A DNA stretch of 64,000 nucleotides, taken from positions 26,733-90,732 of the forward strand of contig DAHUXN010000013.1 in assembly GCA_027307115.1 (NCBI GenBank), given 5' to 3'. The position numbers and the translations under genes were made by a program. Within the stretch, counting starts at the first letter, position 1, and every line of letters starts with the position of its first letter. This DNA comes from Acidobacteriota bacterium (GTDB taxonomy: Bacteria; Acidobacteriota; Terriglobia; Acidiferrales; UBA7541). Of the stretch, positions 28,838 through 37,679 are shown in pieces. Below the pieces are notes generated by a model, which had not been told where the DNA came from, did not search any database, and was given only the letters and a program-made list of their open reading frames with translations.

Positions 28838-31183
28838 TCAGTTGGCCCTTCCTGTTTCGTTTGTGGCCAGGCGTGCTGAATGAGACAAAGCCAGATACTC
28901 GCGCCTGGCCACTTGAAGGATAGGGACGTCGTTGTCGGCATTCTTCCAGAGCTCAAGAAAGTGTTCGTATGCTTTGAGACTATCTATTTTCTTTCCCATG
29001 AGATTGTCCGCTCGCGCGAGACCAAGATAGGCAAGCGAGAGATAGGGCGAGAGTGGATCCACTCCGCGGTGATCCAACATTTTCTGAAACTCTTTTGCGG
29101 CATCCGCACCGGAGTTGCTGGCGAGATAGGCCTGGCCTCGAATGTAAACTGGAAGCAAATCCGCCACCTGGCCGAACTCGTAAGGCAGAGCTGCCTTCAT
29201 CATGTCGGTCACTTGTGCAGAACTCGGCCGATGCGATTCTGCCATAACAGTTTGGATCATCGGCGAAAAGACTCCCATATTGAGCGTCGCCAGAGGATAA
29301 GAGCGATTGAATTCTTCCGCGACACGTTTTGCCTGCACCGCGTCGTCCGCGAGCGCAAACACGAGAGCATTTAAGCCAAGATCTATTTCGCCATGTCCGG
29401 AACGGAGAGATGCAGCGGCCATGCGGCGGGCCTCCACTGTCTTGCCAATCAGGATGTTGAGCAGGGCATCGTCGGCCATGGTGTTGGCAGCACCTTCATG
29501 TTGGCCAGCCGCCTGCAATTGCGCCACATTTTGCTGAAATAGCCGATTTGCTTCCTTCATTCGTCCCTGCGCCGCCGCGGCCTCTGCTTCCACATAAAGC
29601 ATCCCTGGTTCGTCCGCGTTCCGGGCGGCCATATCCATCTCACGCTGCGAAGCTTTCTTATTGCCGTCCATCAAGGCCATTTCATACAAACTTATATGGA
29701 TTGTGTCAGTGTCGCGCTTCCTAGCGACAGCCTCTTCGCAGACGGCCTGCGCTTCTCTAAACCGATTGCTCCCCAGGAAGCCAAGGACGAGATTCGTGTA
29801 ACCAAAAGAGTGATTTGGATTGAGGAGTACCGCTTCCTTTGCGGCTTTGATTGACGTTTCGTAACGGCCCAACTGATTTGCATCATTCGCCAGAGCATTG
29901 TATGCAAGCCATTGGTCTGGGTACGTCTGTTCCCACAGTTCGTAATTTTCGGAGGCCTTTTCCAACTCTCCTGTCACAATGTCGAAATAACGACCGGCAA
30001 TGTAAAATCGCTCGGGTTCAGTGGCGCGCGACCGCAATTCAAAAGCGCTTTTGAAATATTGGCTTGCGGCAATCGTTTCCCCCCGGTTGGAATAGGCAGA
30101 TCCGAGCTGCGCATAGGCCATCGCAAAATTTGGATCAAGCGTCACGGCAGTCTTAAATGCGGGAATAGATTTGGCCGAGTTATCGCGGGCGCGCAGCTCC
30201 AGACCCAATTGATATGCCTTTAGCGCGTCCAGAGAGTTCGTCGTGGCCTGCTCGATGGGAACGCCATAGTCATGGAGAGAGTCTCTCGATTCTCCCAGCT
30301 TCTTGCGGAGATTTTCGACAGCCCTTCCCAAACCGGGGAGCACCTGGTCTTTTGCGACCGCAGTTACTTCCTGGCGTGCCAGCGAATTCCCATCGGCGCA
30401 ACGGTCTGCTTCGAGCACAATCCGATAACTCGCGCCCTGTTGTGAGATCGTTCCGGTAACCGCGGCCTTGGCTCCGGCTTGCTGGCATACTTCGCGTGTC
30501 AGCGCAGGGGTTAATTTTTCACCCGGCGGGCGTCCGAGACCTTGCAGGGTTTCTTCGAGTTTTGTGTCCGAGGGGATCGTGAAGAAAGGCGATTGCGCAA
30601 GCTGCACAACCACGGCCCGGCGCAAGGAACCGTCAAAAACGGGGTCTCCGGTCGAGTTGGAAAAATCCCCGACGATAATGCCGTCTCGTCGCGACAAGGT
30701 CGCCTGATGTCGTGACCTTAGATAAACAGCCAGCAAGCAAAGCAGAATGGCGAGCGTGATCCCGACCGATATTACTTTTCGGCGCGATTTCGGCAGCGAC
30801 GAAAATGCAACCGACGGCGCTATTGCCAGCTCCGGGCTACGATTCCCTTGTTGGACGGGTGCCACGAAGCGGTAACCGCGGCGAGGGATTGTTTCGATAA
30901 ATCGTGGATTGTCGGCATCGTCGCCGAGCGCGTCGCGGAGTTTGCCTACGGCAACGCTGAGTGACGCGTCGAAATCGACGAAAGTATTCCCAGGCCAGAG
31001 GCTCTGCCGCACGGTTTCTCGACTGACTATCTCGCCCGCGTTCTCGAGGAGCAAGCTCAGGAGCCGAAAGGGCTGCTCTTGCAGCTTGATTCGAACACCC
31101 TTCCTCAAGAACTCCCCGGTTTCCGGGTTCGCTTCGAACATTCCAAAGCGATAGACAGTATGATTTGCGGAATCAGACTTCAT
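28838..31183 (-). CDS. Membrane-bound winged-helix regulator with TPR sensor
   Basis: About 781 residues. N-terminal OmpR/CadC-type DNA-binding domain (about 12-110: FEANPETGEFLRKGVRIKLQ, VSRETVRQSLWPGNTFVDFD, RFIETIPRRGYRFVAPV). One membrane helix at about 140-160 (VISVGITLAILLCLLAVYL). The remaining ~600 residues lie outside the membrane with TPR-like helices (YEQAL-like units such as AMAYAQLGSAYSNRGETIAA and YNALANDANQLGRYETSI). This layout is common and multiplied in Acidobacteriota. ATG 31183 is preferred to a GTG at 31192. The signal sensed is unknown; it stands alone between convergent and divergent neighbours. Confidence 0.88.
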   Translation of the reverse strand: MKSDSANHTVYRFGMFEANPETGEFLRKGVRIKLQEQPFRLLSLLLENAGEIVSRETVRQSLWPGNTFVDFDASLSVAVGKLRDALGDDADNPRFIETIPRRGYRFVAPVQQGNRSPELAIAPSVAFSSLPKSRRKVISVGITLAILLCLLAVYLRSRHQATLSRRDGIIVGDFSNSTGDPVFDGSLRRAVVVQLAQSPFFTIPSDTKLEETLQGLGRPPGEKLTPALTREVCQQAGAKAAVTGTISQQGASYRIVLEADRCADGNSLARQEVTAVAKDQVLPGLGRAVENLRKKLGESRDSLHDYGVPIEQATTNSLDALKAYQLGLELRARDNSAKSIPAFKTAVTLDPNFAMAYAQLGSAYSNRGETIAASQYFKSAFELRSRATEPERFYIAGRYFDIVTGELEKASENYELWEQTYPDQWLAYNALANDANQLGRYETSIKAAKEAVLLNPNHSFGYTNLVLGFLGSNRFREAQAVCEEAVARKRDTDTIHISLYEMALMDGNKKASQREMDMAARNADEPGMLYVEAEAAAAQGRMKEANRLFQQNVAQLQAAGQHEGAANTMADDALLNILIGKTVEARRMAAASLRSGHGEIDLGLNALVFALADDAVQAKRVAEEFNRSYPLATLNMGVFSPMIQTVMAESHRPSSAQVTDMMKAALPYEFGQVADLLPVYIRGQAYLASNSGADAAKEFQKMLDHRGVDPLSPYLSLAYLGLARADNLMGKKIDSLKAYEHFLELWKNADNDVPILQVARREYLALSHSARLATNETGRAN

Positions 31184-31385
31184 AGGTGGCACTGCGAGTT
31201 AGGTTCAGCAGGAGTTTACCATGACCGTTTGCTTGCCGAAACCGGTTTAGATATCCATGTAACGTTCGCTATATACAACACTTAGTTGTTTAAGCAGATT
31301 TTGAAGAGAGTTTCTTTGACTCCGCTCACGAGTTTCGGCACCTTCGCCATTTCTAGCAATCCGACGGACAGAACTGAGAAAAATT

Positions 31386-31580
31386 ATGAACGTAGTTCGA
31401 AGAATCGCGATGGTCATTGGAGGAACCGTGGTCGTAGCTCTGGTATCAGCGCTGGCGGTTCCGAGCGCCGCGCACGCGGTGCTTTCCGCGCTCATGACGG
31501 TAGCGAACCCCTCGGCCAATCCCATGCCAGTTCAGAAAGTAAAGGACCCCGTCGCCAACTTTAATATCCGTGTTGCTTAG
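31386..31580 (+). CDS. Small secreted protein, unknown
   Basis: 64 residues: a positively charged N-terminus, a hydrophobic stretch (GGTVVVALVSALAVPSAAHA) with a plausible signal-peptidase site after AHA, and a ~35-residue mature part ending KDPVANFNIRVA. GAGAAAAA precedes the ATG. It is 11 bases ahead of the TlpA-like gene and may be translated from the same message. No family recognised. Confidence 0.5.
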   Translation: MNVVRRIAMVIGGTVVVALVSALAVPSAAHAVLSALMTVANPSANPMPVQKVKDPVANFNIRVA

Positions 31581-31591
31581 TCCGGAAGCAG

Positions 31592-32344
31592 GTGGTACGC
31601 GTGCGAGGAAAGGTAGTGCTCATCTCCGGTTTTTTTTCGCCGTTGGCAGCCCTTTTTCTGTACGCGCTCGTCTACACCATACTGACTCGGTCCAGCGCCG
31701 ATCTCGAAAAGGATTGGTTTTTTCGGCTCTCCTTGTCGACTCTCGCGATGACCCTGCCGTTTCTCTTCACCTTGGTTCTCACCATAAATGACCGCCGCCA
31801 GCGCGCGCTTTCTCTGCCCGCGAAAGTAGGTCTGACCATTGCGATTCTCTCGCTGGGTCTTGCCTGGAAACCTGTGAGCGACGGCGTCACGCGTTCGAAG
31901 CAGTCCCGAAACCAAGCCATGCGTAATGTGGCCGCGCCGCCCTTCGAAACGGTGGACATTCTCGGGAAGACACAGCGTCTGGGAGACCACAAGGGCGAGG
32001 TTGTGCTCGTGAATATCTGGGCGACGTGGTGCGAGCCCTGCCGGACTGAGATGCCGAAGCTCGACAGGCTATACCAACGACGGAAGCCTCAAGGGTTCAT
32101 CGTATTCGGCCTGTCGGGTGAAAGTGTCGACATGCAACGAAAGTATTGGGAAGAGGTCCCCGTGAGTTACCCGCTTCTCACGCTGAAAGGGAAAGTTCCC
32201 AATCTCTACCGCGATATCGTGCGCTACCCAGCAATATTTCTGATTGATCGCCAAGGCCGACTGCAGTCGGCACCCGGCCCGGATCAGCCTTTCGAGAAGC
32301 TTGAGACCGCCGTCGATGCCCTCCTCAGCAGCGGCTCTCACTAG
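31592..32344 (+). CDS. TlpA/ResA-like thioredoxin with N-terminal membrane helices
   Basis: 250 residues from GTG 31592 (GTG 31601 possible). Three hydrophobic segments occupy about residues 6-30, 45-65 and 75-95. A periplasmic thioredoxin fold follows: APPFETVDILGKTQRLGDHK, NIWATWCEPCRTEMPKLDRL with the redox pair WCEPC, and the cis-Pro in VRYPAIFLIDRQG. Such proteins reduce disulfides, for example during cytochrome c maturation or repair of secreted proteins. Having three helices instead of one is somewhat unusual for TlpA. Confidence 0.85.
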   Translation: MVRVRGKVVLISGFFSPLAALFLYALVYTILTRSSADLEKDWFFRLSLSTLAMTLPFLFTLVLTINDRRQRALSLPAKVGLTIAILSLGLAWKPVSDGVTRSKQSRNQAMRNVAAPPFETVDILGKTQRLGDHKGEVVLVNIWATWCEPCRTEMPKLDRLYQRRKPQGFIVFGLSGESVDMQRKYWEEVPVSYPLLTLKGKVPNLYRDIVRYPAIFLIDRQGRLQSAPGPDQPFEKLETAVDALLSSGSH

Positions 32345-32509
32345 TTGTCCAGGTTGGCGCTGTTGTTCCGTTTCTGGCACTGAAATTTCCGTCTAATAGG
32401 GTTGCGGATTCCTGTCATCGTTCGGGAACCAACACGGTACTGACGCCACGACCGGCGAGCTCGCCGCTCCTGCGATTTTACGCTGCCTTTGCCGAAGTGA
32501 AAGCCGCAG

Positions 32510-33679
32510 GTGCATTCTTGCGGTATTTGTAAAGCCGACGTTGCGGATGAACATTGCCAGGGTATACAGTGTTGGCCAAACTTGGCAGCCCAAAAAAGGA
32601 CTCAGGTAAGCGACGGCTGCTGTTTGAAAAGGGGTGCATGGGCGGAGCCGGTCGGCCACCAAAAGAAGGCCCTGCGGGCACTTCGATCCAGCGCCGATGG
32701 TGCTGCCCCATCTGCGCCCGGCTCCGATCTTTCGAATGCCGGCCCACCCCTCGGCACTTCCGCTTCTGTGCCTGCAGCTGATGTCGATGCGACGCTTGAT
32801 GATATAGGCTCAGCCCGCTCGTCTGGCTCTGCGGGTTCCTCGCCCCGGTCACCTTCCGCTACCTCCGAGATCAAATCCATCGGTCCCTACCGGCTGCTGC
32901 AGCTGCTTGGCGAAGGAGGCATGGGCGAGGTGTGGCTTGCTGAGCAGAAGAAACCTATCCAGCGTACGGTGGCTCTGAAACTGATCAAGACTGGCATGGA
33001 CACTAAGGCTGTGGTGGCCCGCTTCGAGTCCGAGCGCCAGGCCCTTGCCCTCATGGATCATCCGAACATTGCTCGCGTATTCGACGCCGGCTCCACCCCC
33101 GAGGGTCGGCCCTACTTCGTCATGGAATATGTCCCCGGACTGCCTCTCACCGAATACTGCGATAAACACCGGCTTAGTATGAAAGAGCGCCTCGCATTGT
33201 TCTTACAGGTCTGCGACGGCGTGCAGCACGCTCACCAAAAAGCTGTCATCCACCGCGACTTGAAGCCCTCAAAAGTGCTGGTCGTCGAGCACGAGAGCAA
33301 TGCGGTGCCAAAGATTATCGATTTCGGGTTGGCCAAAGCCATTGGGCAGCGGCTCATCGAGAAAACCCTGTTCACCGAGCTCGGCGTGATGATGGGCACG
33401 CCGGAGTACATGAGTCCGGAGCAAGCCGACCAGCGCGAACAGAACATTGACACGCGCACCGATGTCTATTCGCTCGGGGTAATTCTCTACCAATTGCTCG
33501 TGGGAGTGCTTCCGTTTGACGCTAAGACGTTTCGAGCTGTGGGGCTGGAAGCAATCCTGCGGGTGATTCGCGAGCAGGAACCTCCTAAGCCGAGCGCGAT
33601 GCACTCGAAGCGGCAGAACGTCAGGGTTCCTCTTTCAGACGGAGTCGGGCCGACCGCTGACACAGCGCAATGTTCTTAG
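32510..33679 (+). pseudogene. Truncated Ser/Thr protein kinase (relic)
   Basis: Recognisable kinase sequence runs from about 32865 ([21 protein letters not shown]) to about 33600 ([10 protein letters not shown]). It has the glycine loop, catalytic Lys ([11 protein letters not shown]), HRDLKPS, DFG (IIDFGLAKA) and [10 protein letters not shown]. It is close to the large Solibacter-type kinases, which continue into TPR or sensor domains; here the sequence breaks at ~33600 and joins integrase sequence. The Mg-binding Asn after HRDLKPS is Lys (PSKVLV), predicting loss of activity. The 115 residues before the kinase fold look non-coding-like, and the start at 32510 is arbitrary. Interpreted as a decayed gene. 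Confidence 0.75.
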
Positions 33680-33989
33680 AGATGGCCTCGGTAGGATTCG
33701 CAGAGATATGAAGCTGGAAGGCGGAAAGGCGTTTCATTCTTTTCGTCGTTTCCGAACTTCACACCTGCGAAAGAACCGCGTGCCGTGGGACTTGCAAAAG
33801 CTGTGGCTTGGTCATGCCAACAAAGATGTCACAGACCGTTATGCGGAACAGTTGAAGGAAGACATTGAGTGGCGCAAGCAGGAAGCAGAAAGAGTAGGAC
33901 TGGGGTTCGAGTTGCCTGCGCTAGAAAGTCCGATTGGGCTACTTGGGCTACCAAAACAGCAAAAATCGAAGTTGAAGAAAGTCGCTTAA
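33603..33989 (+). pseudogene. Tyrosine recombinase (integrase), C-terminal fragment
   Basis: Reading in the frame of the ATG at 33708, homology starts well upstream: [21 protein letters not shown] then FHSFRRFRTSHLRKN and LWLGHANKDVTDRYAE. This gives the H-x-x-R box, the second His and the catalytic Tyr of phage-type integrases, but the N-terminal core-binding domain and the first catalytic Arg are missing. The coding sequence overlaps the out-of-frame tail of the kinase relic, so the two are fused by a deletion or recombination at ~33600. It ends 26 bases from the 3' end of tRNA-Asn, the usual position of integrases next to an attachment site. Confidence 0.8.
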
Positions 33990-34014
33990 CCGATTGAGGA
34001 ATTGGAAATTAGGT

Positions 34015-34089
34015 TGGCTCCCCGGGCTAGATTCGAACTAGCAACCCTTCGGTTAACAGCCGAATGCTCTACCATTGAGCTACCGGGGA
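34015..34089 (-). tRNA. tRNA-Asn (GTT), CCA encoded
   Basis: Cloverleaf read on the minus strand: acceptor TCCCCGG pairs with CCGGGGA, anticodon stem TTCGG/CCGAA encloses loop CTGTTAA (anticodon GTT), and the T-loop is TTCGAAT. Discriminator G at 34018 and CCA at 34015-34017 are genomic. The 3' end faces the integrase relic, so this gene is the probable attachment site of a lost element. Confidence 0.95.
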
Positions 34090-34230
34090 ACATCAGTAGT
34101 TTGAATTATTCACGCCGCTTTTGCAACCATCACTCGGGCCACGGAAAATGGCGCGGAAATCGGGCGTGGGCCAGAACCTGGAGAGCGGAAACTTGGCGCC
34201 GGAATAGCTACCGATAAATCGTTCTGCAAC

Positions 34231-34533
34231 CTACTGTAGTCGCTGCGTTCTTGCGTCAAAGCCAACAAGTGCGTCGAAAATTGCCAGTACGTGCCGTCGG
34301 TACTCGACCATCCGCTCAAACAAAACGCGCAACTCTGGCTGCCGCGTGGAGTCGCGATCCCATTTCGCAAGCACGCCGGCGGGCACTTCAATGTCGCGGC
34401 GAAGTTGCTCCGGCGAATGCCCGCGCAAAAACAGGCCGTAGAAAAAAGCAGCCTCCCGTTGGGGAAACTCAAGTTCCCGCAGTGAGTCTTCCGGGTTCGG
34501 AGCCAGCGTTGCCGGGTTGAGCTGTGTCGCCAT
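34231..34533 (-). CDS. Hypothetical protein, 100 aa
   Basis: Soluble, charged protein: DSLRELEFPQREAAFFYGLF then GHSPEQLRRDIEVPAGVLAKWDR, which reads like a short helix-turn-helix, followed by a helical C-terminus (EYRRHVLAIFDALVGFD). No strong Shine-Dalgarno before ATG 34533. Not recognised as a named family. A small DNA-binding or accessory protein left in the island is possible. Confidence 0.5.
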   Translation of the reverse strand: MATQLNPATLAPNPEDSLRELEFPQREAAFFYGLFLRGHSPEQLRRDIEVPAGVLAKWDRDSTRQPELRVLFERMVEYRRHVLAIFDALVGFDARTQRLQ

Positions 34534-34604
34534 GACAAGAAAGGGAAGTTTACCGATTTCAATGCCCGCGTCAAGAGTACATGAAGCGGAATAGCACCGG
34601 AGAG

Positions 34605-34874
34605 TCAGTAGCGTGCGCGGCTGGCCCGGAGGAACATCTGGAGAGCGGTAACATTTGCCTGATCGCTGCCCAACCGCATGGCATCGACCGGAAGTCCTAG
34701 CACCTCCGCTTGCTCAAGGCTGAGTCCCGCGTCATCGAGCTCCGCCAAGCTATAACCTTCCGCGGGAACCAGGCGGTTTCGCGCAGATCGATCCACAGGC
34801 CGCGGAGGATGAACCGCGGTACCGCGTCTCCGCATGCGGTTAAAAAAATCGTCCCAGTCTCGGCGGATCCACAT
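34605..34874 (-). CDS. L13e-like small protein
   Basis: 89 residues from ATG 34874, which has GGAGGG at 5 bases and is preferred to a start at 34901. The N-terminus is basic and Trp/Arg-rich (MWIRRDWDDFFNRMRRRG). The C-terminal half, GYSLAELDDAGLSLEQAEVL then GLPVDAMRLGSDQANVTALQ, resembles ribosomal protein L13e, where GFT-EEL--AGI, IGI-VD-RR and NV--L occur in the same order. L13e is archaeal/eukaryotic; bacterial look-alikes exist but have no assigned role. Assignment is by pattern only. Confidence 0.5.
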   Translation of the reverse strand: MWIRRDWDDFFNRMRRRGTAVHPPRPVDRSARNRLVPAEGYSLAELDDAGLSLEQAEVLGLPVDAMRLGSDQANVTALQMFLRASRARY

Positions 34875-35174
34875 TGGACCCTCCCCATCTTTCCTACGCA
34901 ACCATTGGATGCGGAATCCCTCCGGCGGGTCGCATCGTGCCAGCGACTTCTTGCAATCCTCAGGTGCCGTGGATTGTAACCCCGCCTGTCAAGGAAAGTC
35001 GCACGACGGCGATTTTTGTATCGATAAGGTTACCAACGGATCCGACACGTTGGATGCCACCACGACCTCAGAGAGGAACCACACGAAGGCACACACTGTC
35101 CGACGTTGTTCAGGTGCCGCAAAAGGCTGCGGCTGGTATACTTTGACGAAGATTCCGCGAAGGAACTGATTAGG
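34875..35174. other. 300-bp gap between the L13e-like gene and thiI
   Basis: No credible coding sequence. A short hairpin GCCGCA/TGCGGC lies about 40-60 bases before thiI, followed by TATACT, which could be the thiI -10 element; no convincing -35 seen. Confidence 0.4.
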
Positions 35175-36428
35175 ATGAGCCAACCGGCTATCGTCATTCA
35201 TTACCATGAGCTGTGGCTCAAGGGCCGCAACAAGCGGTTCTTCGTCTCGAAGCTCGCCAGCGCCGTCCGCCTGGGCCTCGAGGGTATACCGCTCGATAAG
35301 ATCGAACGCCCGAATGATCGGCTCGTTGTGCGGTTGAAAGAAGGCGCGTCACTTGAAGACACGCTCTCGCGCCTCGAGAAGATTTCGGGAATCGCCTACT
35401 ACGCGATTGCCCGGCCGGTCGAGGCTGATCTTCAGGCGCTTTGCGAAGCTGCCTGGGCGGAAGTCGAACCCTTATCTTTTGCCACCTTCGCCGTCCGCGC
35501 CAAGCGCAGCGACAAATCCTTCGCGCACCGCAGCTCCGAGATCGAAACCGTCATCGGCCGATTCCTGCTCGATCGCTTGCGAGAGGCGGGACGCAACGTA
35601 CGCGTGAAGTTGAACGATCCCGACGTCACTTGCCGAATCGAAATCACTTCCGGTCCGGCCCTCGTTTACGCGCGAAAAATTCCCGGCTCAGGCGGCTTGC
35701 CCGCGAACACCGCCGGCAAAATGCTTTGCCTGCTCTCTGGCGGATTCGATTCCGCGGTCGCCGCATATCAGATGATGAAGCGCGGCGCACATCTTTCGTT
35801 CGCCCATTTTTATGGCACCGGAGCGCGTCCCGGCGAATCGTCGCTGCACGTCGCGCGCGGGTTGGTGCGTCAACTCGTGCCCTGGCAATTCACCGCGAAG
35901 CTCTATCGCATTCCGTTCGAATCCATCCAGCGTGAAATCGTGCGCTATGCCCCGGAGAGCTGCCGTGTGTTGCTCTACCGCCGCATGATGCTGCGCATCG
36001 CCGAAGTTTTGGCGCGACGCGACCATGCCCTCGCTTTCGTCACTGGTGACAGCCTTGGACAGGTCGCATCCCAAACTCTTCGCAATATGGTCGCCGTCGA
36101 GGCCGCCTCCAACCTTCCGCTGTTCCGTCCGCTGGTAGGCACCGACAAACTCGAAATCATCGCGCTCGCGCGAAAAATTGGCACGCATGATATTTCCGTT
36201 GAGCCATTTCACGATTGCTGCCCGGTTTTTATGCCGCGCAGCCCGGCGCTGCACGCTACAGCGGCGGAGCTCGACGCCGCCGAAGCGAAATTGGATTTGC
36301 CGCAACTCGTCCGCCAGGGCGTCGCCGGTACGGCTCTGGAGAGCTATCGCTACGTCGCCGGACGCGTCGAGTCTGCTGAAGTTCCGCTGAACCGTCCAAA
36401 AGAGAAACAAGACGCCGCCATCGCGTAA
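35175..36428 (+). CDS. thiI: tRNA 4-thiouridine synthase (ThiI), no rhodanese domain
   Basis: 417 residues from ATG 35175 (TTAGG just upstream). N-terminal ferredoxin-like/THUMP region (about 1-165: HYHELWLKGRNKRFF; ITSGPALVYARKIPG). PP-loop ATPase at about 180-190, LLSGGFDSAVAAY, and the downstream VTGDSLGQVASQTLRNM of ThiI. It adenylates U8 of tRNA before sulfur transfer. The protein ends after the PP-loop domain, so the C-terminal rhodanese found in enterobacterial ThiI is absent; sulfur must come from elsewhere and a role in thiazole synthesis is less likely. A late DCCPVFMP contains paired Cys. Convergent with the arg operon. Confidence 0.92.
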   Translation: MSQPAIVIHYHELWLKGRNKRFFVSKLASAVRLGLEGIPLDKIERPNDRLVVRLKEGASLEDTLSRLEKISGIAYYAIARPVEADLQALCEAAWAEVEPLSFATFAVRAKRSDKSFAHRSSEIETVIGRFLLDRLREAGRNVRVKLNDPDVTCRIEITSGPALVYARKIPGSGGLPANTAGKMLCLLSGGFDSAVAAYQMMKRGAHLSFAHFYGTGARPGESSLHVARGLVRQLVPWQFTAKLYRIPFESIQREIVRYAPESCRVLLYRRMMLRIAEVLARRDHALAFVTGDSLGQVASQTLRNMVAVEAASNLPLFRPLVGTDKLEIIALARKIGTHDISVEPFHDCCPVFMPRSPALHATAAELDAAEAKLDLPQLVRQGVAGTALESYRYVAGRVESAEVPLNRPKEKQDAAIA

Positions 36429-36464
36429 GAAATCCGCCAATCTGAAATGGGATTTGTGATTCGC

Positions 36465-37679
36465 CTAGCTGCGGTAGCTGGCATTGATGCGGACGTAGTC
36501 GCCCGTGAAGTCGCATGTCCAGATACGCGCCGTGCCGTTTCCCGCGCCCAAGTTCACCACGATGGGAACATGCGCGGCCAGAAGTTTGCGATGCGCGGTA
36601 CGCTCGTCGAAGAAATGTGCGCGTCCGTTGCGGCACATTAAAATTCCCGCCATGCGAACTTCCACACGGTCGGGATTGAATCGAACACCCGAGCGGCCCG
36701 CTGCGGCCAGTATTCGTCCCCAGTTCGGATCGCCTCCGGCAAGCGCCGTTTTAACCAGTGGTGAATTTGCAATCGTGCGTGCGATTGTGTCGGCAGCGCG
36801 CTCAGATGGCGCGCCGCGAACCTCGATCTCCACGACGCGATGCGCCCCTTCGCCGTCCCCCACGATTTGCAAAGCGAGCGAGCGGCAAACGGATTCCAGC
36901 GCGCCGAGGAACTTGCGATAATCAGCGCTACCCGCCCGTATCTCCGGCGCACCGCCGGCCCCATTTGCCAGCAGCGCCAGCGTGTCGTTCGTCGAAGTGT
37001 CACCATCGACAGAGATGGCGTTGAACGTCCCTCCAACGGCGCTGCGTAATGCGCGTCGAAGCACGATCGGCGAGGCGGCCGCATCTGTAACAACAAACGC
37101 GAGCATGGTCGCCATATTTGGATGAATCATTCCTGCGCCCTTCGCACATCCCAGCACGCGCACTAGCTTCCCGCCGATGCGGCACTTTGCTGCGGCGAAT
37201 TTCGACCGCGTATCCGTGGTCATAATCGCGCGCGTGAATTGTCCGAACGCTGTCGCTGTCGCGGCCCTCGTCCGCACTAGGCGCGGAATCGCTTTGATTA
37301 TTTTCTTCCAGGGAAGCGGCACACCGATAACGCCGGTGGAACACACAAGAATCTGTGACGGATGATAACGTCCTAGCTCCCAAGCTGTCTTGAGAGCCGT
37401 CCTCGCAGCGACGCTAATTCCTTCAGCTCCGGTGGCGCAGTTAGCGTTGCCAGAGTTGACGATAATTCCTCGCATCTTATGCTGCGATTGACGGAGGTGA
37501 ATACGAGAAGCGAAAACTGGAGCAGCCTGGACACGATTGCTTGTAAACAGGCAAGCAGCGCTGGCGGGAAATTCGCTGACGATCAATCCCAAATCGAGGC
37601 CGGATTTTTTCAGCCCGGAAGCAACCGCGGAAAATTCGAAACCGCGAGGCAGTAGGGCTGCGTCGATGCGCGGCTTCAT
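36465..37679 (-). CDS. argJ: Bifunctional ornithine acetyltransferase/N-acetylglutamate synthase
   Basis: 404 residues. Transfers acetyl from N-acetylornithine to glutamate, giving the cyclic arginine pathway. The autoproteolysis site is visible in CAKGAGMIHPNMATMLAFV, where Thr of MATML becomes the new N-terminal nucleophile. VNSGNANCATGAEG and STNDTLALLANG are further family marks, and SYRS is a typical C-terminus. Last gene of the arg operon. Its ATG overlaps the stop of the acetyltransferase gene. Confidence 0.95.
   Translation of the reverse strand: MKPRIDAALLPRGFEFSAVASGLKKSGLDLGLIVSEFPASAACLFTSNRVQAAPVFASRIHLRQSQHKMRGIIVNSGNANCATGAEGISVAARTALKTAWELGRYHPSQILVCSTGVIGVPLPWKKIIKAIPRLVRTRAATATAFGQFTRAIMTTDTRSKFAAAKCRIGGKLVRVLGCAKGAGMIHPNMATMLAFVVTDAAASPIVLRRALRSAVGGTFNAISVDGDTSTNDTLALLANGAGGAPEIRAGSADYRKFLGALESVCRSLALQIVGDGEGAHRVVEIEVRGAPSERAADTIARTIANSPLVKTALAGGDPNWGRILAAAGRSGVRFNPDRVEVRMAGILMCRNGRAHFFDERTAHRKLLAAHVPIVVNLGAGNGTARIWTCDFTGDYVRINASYRS

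Noticed and set aside
32338..32509. Possible promoter or attachment-site repeat of tRNA-Asn left of the kinase relic
   Set aside because: No match to the tRNA-Asn 3' end was found by eye; only a GGCGAGCTCGCC palindrome, which alone means little.
36429..36464. Weak AAATCC/GGATTT dyad between thiI and argJ as a bidirectional terminator
   Set aside because: Short AT-rich stem with a long loop and no U-tract; not distinguishable from chance.
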